Shown here: one piece after another, positions 6,600 through 7,881 of the stretch
Position numbering within the stretch: the first letter of the stretch is position 1
Layout of the letters: each line of letters starts with the position of its first letter
Translations under genes and position numbers: made by a program
The notes under the pieces: generated by a model
Databases searched by the model: none
What the model was told of the DNA's origin: nothing
The model's input: the letters and a program-made list of their open reading frames with translations, nothing else
Assembly (NCBI GenBank): GCA_002350545.1
Contig: DEEY01000024.1
Coordinates: forward strand, 69,883 to 77,763
Length of the DNA: 7,881 nt
Direction: 5' to 3'
From: Candidatus Saccharibacteria bacterium UBA2866
Lineage (GTDB): Bacteria > Patescibacteriota > Saccharimonadia > Saccharimonadales > Saccharimonadaceae

Positions 6600-7550
6600 A
6601 TGGACAATAAAAAGCTACAAGCTGAAATTCTCAAAATCTATAAAGAGATCAAACGAGTCTGCGAAAAAAACAATATCAAATTCTTCGCCGTCGGAGGCAC
6701 TGCCCTCGGTGCAGTTAGGCATCATGGATTTATTCCTTGGGACGACGATATCGACCTTGGTGTTCCGATTGACGATTTTGAAAAATTTAAAAAAGCCTGC
6801 AAAAAGGATCTTGCTCCTCCATACAAATTTAAAGATCTCCTTTGGATTGGCGGCAAAATACATAACCCCAACACCACTTTTCTTGAAACAACTTGCCTAA
6901 TGAATGAAAAAAGTTGTTATGGTATTTTTGTAGACATTTTCCCTATTATAGGCACACCAAACAACACGGAATTAAGATGGGAATTTCAACAAGATATGTT
7001 CCGTTATCACTTTAAGTCTATGATTTTCGATCGTTATCAAAAAACCTCAGAATTTAGCGAAAAAGACATTAAAAAGTGGCGCAACAGCATCCTCTATGGC
7101 TATCCACTAAAAGAATCCGAGAAAGCCGTCGAATTTGCCTCCGGTAGTTGGTTTTCAAAAAGCGTTGATGGAATGCTTAACCCTATCGAAATACCATTTG
7201 AAGACACTACAATACCAATACCCTCAAGCTACAACGAAGATCTCACCGCCCAATATGGTGATTATCTAACTTTACCACCGAAAAACCAACGTGTTTCACA
7301 CAACGAATACGCCATTATAGACTTTAATAAGCCTTACACCTATTATCTTCAAAAACTGAGCAAAGTAGACCCCGACCTCTTATCATTCCTTAAGAAAAAA
7401 CACGAATTGGAGGGTAAATTCTTCGATAATTCTACAAATTATGCCTATTCTACTCATCAGCTTGAACACCAACTACAAGCTATCCAAAACTCTCGCATCT
7501 ACAATCTATCCAAAAAAGCTTCTAGCCTAATAGCAAAAATTAGACAATAG
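6600..7550 (+). CDS. LicD-family phosphotransferase (nucleotidyltransferase fold), 316 aa
   Basis: LicD proteins transfer a phospho-group, classically phosphocholine from CDP-choline, onto teichoic acid or lipopolysaccharide sugars. The diagnostic block is present: FAVGGTALGAVRHHG (29-43) with the GG pair, followed by PWDDDIDLG (46-54) whose aspartates bind metal. YGIFVDIFPI (107-116) and YGDYLTLPPKN (219-229) are further family landmarks. Together they make the active site look intact. The last 55 or so residues are an extra charged, probably helical region ending in NSRIYNLSKKASSL, resembling tails seen after transferase domains of surface-glycan enzymes. The start is the ATG at 6600. No SD is seen, and a longer open frame beginning at 6547 is in another phase. 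Arginine codons are 6 of 9 CGN, nearer to prs than to the GT4-type gene at 2373-3431. The group transferred cannot be told from sequence. Confidence 0.92.
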   Translation: MDNKKLQAEILKIYKEIKRVCEKNNIKFFAVGGTALGAVRHHGFIPWDDDIDLGVPIDDFEKFKKACKKDLAPPYKFKDLLWIGGKIHNPNTTFLETTCLMNEKSCYGIFVDIFPIIGTPNNTELRWEFQQDMFRYHFKSMIFDRYQKTSEFSEKDIKKWRNSILYGYPLKESEKAVEFASGSWFSKSVDGMLNPIEIPFEDTTIPIPSSYNEDLTAQYGDYLTLPPKNQRVSHNEYAIIDFNKPYTYYLQKLSKVDPDLLSFLKKKHELEGKFFDNSTNYAYSTHQLEHQLQAIQNSRIYNLSKKASSLIAKIRQ

Positions 7551-7574
7551 CCCCAAAACTATTTTATTTGTCTA
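7541..7574 (-). terminator. Weak hairpin between two convergent genes, possible terminator
   Basis: TAGACA (7541-7546) pairs with TGTCTA (7569-7574), and ATAG (7547-7550) can pair with CTAT (7559-7562), leaving a six-base bulge. Read leftward, the hairpin is followed by ATTTTT, so it could end the ChW-gene transcript. It spans both stop codons. The stem is AT-rich and imperfect, so the call is tentative. Confidence 0.25.
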
Positions 7575-7881
7575 CTAACTCTATCTGTATCGCCTCCACC
7601 CTCAATGATTGTCCGGTCGTTCCAGCAATCTCTCCATTTTTTACCCAGTTTTGCCAACCAATGTTTTGTACATGTGTTCGATAGAAAACATCATATCGCT
7701 TCGCCACTTCACCATTCAGCTTTATTCGTATCGCCTCCACCCTCAATGATTGTCCGGTCGTTCCAGCAATCTCTCCATTTTTTACCCAGTTTTGCCAACC
7801 AATGTTTTGTACATGCACCTGGTATTCTACATCGCCAAAACCAATCAAGTCATTCGGTAGCTTTATTCGTATCGCCTCCAC
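7564..7881 (-). CDS. ChW-repeat protein, C-terminal part only
   Basis: The frame is open to the right edge, so the N-terminus lies outside the window. The GTG at the edge is best read as an internal valine of the repeat (VEAI). The 105 visible residues hold the end of one ChW repeat and two full ones. Each has the hallmark HVQNIGW, a second tryptophan in QNWV, then AGTTGQSLRVEAI (full repeats at about 14-55 and 61-102 of the visible part). ChW repeats (clostridial hydrophobic with conserved W) occur in secreted or surface proteins of Clostridium, some actinobacteria and others, often several per protein, and are thought to mediate binding at the cell surface. The protein ends three residues after the last repeat (VDK), with no LPXTG or membrane anchor, so attachment would depend on the unseen part or on the repeats. 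It is convergent with licD across 13 bases. Confidence 0.9.
   Translation of the reverse strand: MEAIRIKLPNDLIGFGDVEYQVHVQNIGWQNWVKNGEIAGTTGQSLRVEAIRIKLNGEVAKRYDVFYRTHVQNIGWQNWVKNGEIAGTTGQSLRVEAIQIELVDK
7587..7674 (-). repeat. 88-base direct repeat, copy 1 (last ChW repeat)
   Basis: This stretch is identical at all 88 positions to 7728-7815. It encodes a 29-residue identical core, from HVQNIGW through LRVEAI. The repeat period is 141 bases, exactly 47 codons, so the reading frame is kept. Confidence 0.95.
7728..7815 (-). repeat. 88-base direct repeat, copy 2 (penultimate ChW repeat)
   Basis: This stretch is identical to 7587-7674, including all synonymous positions. A third copy begins at the right edge: 7859-7881 matches 7718-7740 exactly, again at 141-base spacing. 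The array therefore continues outside the window. Confidence 0.95.

Noticed and set aside
6547..6900. Plus-strand 117-codon open frame starting inside the divergent promoter
   Set aside because: It overlaps licD in another phase. The licD frame carries the family motifs, and this one has none.
7587..7881. CRISPR-like regularly spaced repeats
   Set aside because: The repeats are 88 bases with a 141-base period of exactly 47 codons and encode an intact ChW protein, so this is a protein repeat array.
1..7881. UGA recoding, as in some Patescibacteria (Absconditabacteria and Gracilibacteria)
   Set aside because: All major frames are complete without in-frame TGA and end normally at TAA or TAG, so nothing suggests recoding.

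Overview
The window is a low-GC bacterial surface-glycan locus. It holds five glycosyltransferase genes (one cut by the left edge), all on the minus strand. On the plus strand lie a ribose-phosphate pyrophosphokinase gene (prs) and a LicD-family gene. A minus-strand gene with ChW repeats is cut by the right edge. The genes are tightly packed, promoters are strong extended -10 boxes, Shine-Dalgarno sequences are often weak or missing, and every frame reads with the standard code. Together with the LicD/WsaF/ChW content this would suit a Saccharibacteria (TM7)-like member of the Patescibacteria/CPR. A gut or oral Clostridia-type Firmicute is a serious alternative. The assignment is inference from gene content, not from a marker gene.

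Layout, left to right. 1-1317 is a minus-strand pair of GT2 glycosyltransferases overlapping by 17 bases. 1318-1383 is a divergent promoter region, a near-palindrome of two extended -10 boxes. 1384-2367 is prs (+). After a 5-base convergent gap, a three-gene minus-strand operon occupies 6532 down to 2373. In transcription order it encodes a WsaF-like GT4 enzyme, a double-domain GT2 enzyme and a second GT4-type enzyme. 6533-6599 is a second divergent promoter region with a perfect 9-base inverted repeat made of two extended -10 boxes. 6600-7550 is the licD-like gene (+). 7564-7881 is the C-terminal part of a ChW-repeat protein (-), with an 88-base perfect internal repeat.

How the genes may work together: the glycosyltransferases would assemble a rhamnose-containing or similar surface polysaccharide from nucleotide sugars, LicD would add a phospho-substituent such as phosphocholine, and the ChW protein would be a secreted or wall-associated binding protein. 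prs (PRPP for nucleotide synthesis and salvage) is a housekeeping gene embedded in the block. It differs from at least one neighbouring glycosyltransferase gene in arginine codon choice (15 of 19 CGT/CGC, against 14 of 18 AGA/AGG), which suggests that the two sets of genes have different histories.

The most notable features are the two palindromic divergent promoters, whose leftward halves place the predicted transcript start on or next to the ATG (leaderless mRNA), and the recent duplication inside the ChW gene. No tRNA, rRNA, CRISPR array or insertion sequence was seen. No stretch over 300 bases lacks a gene.
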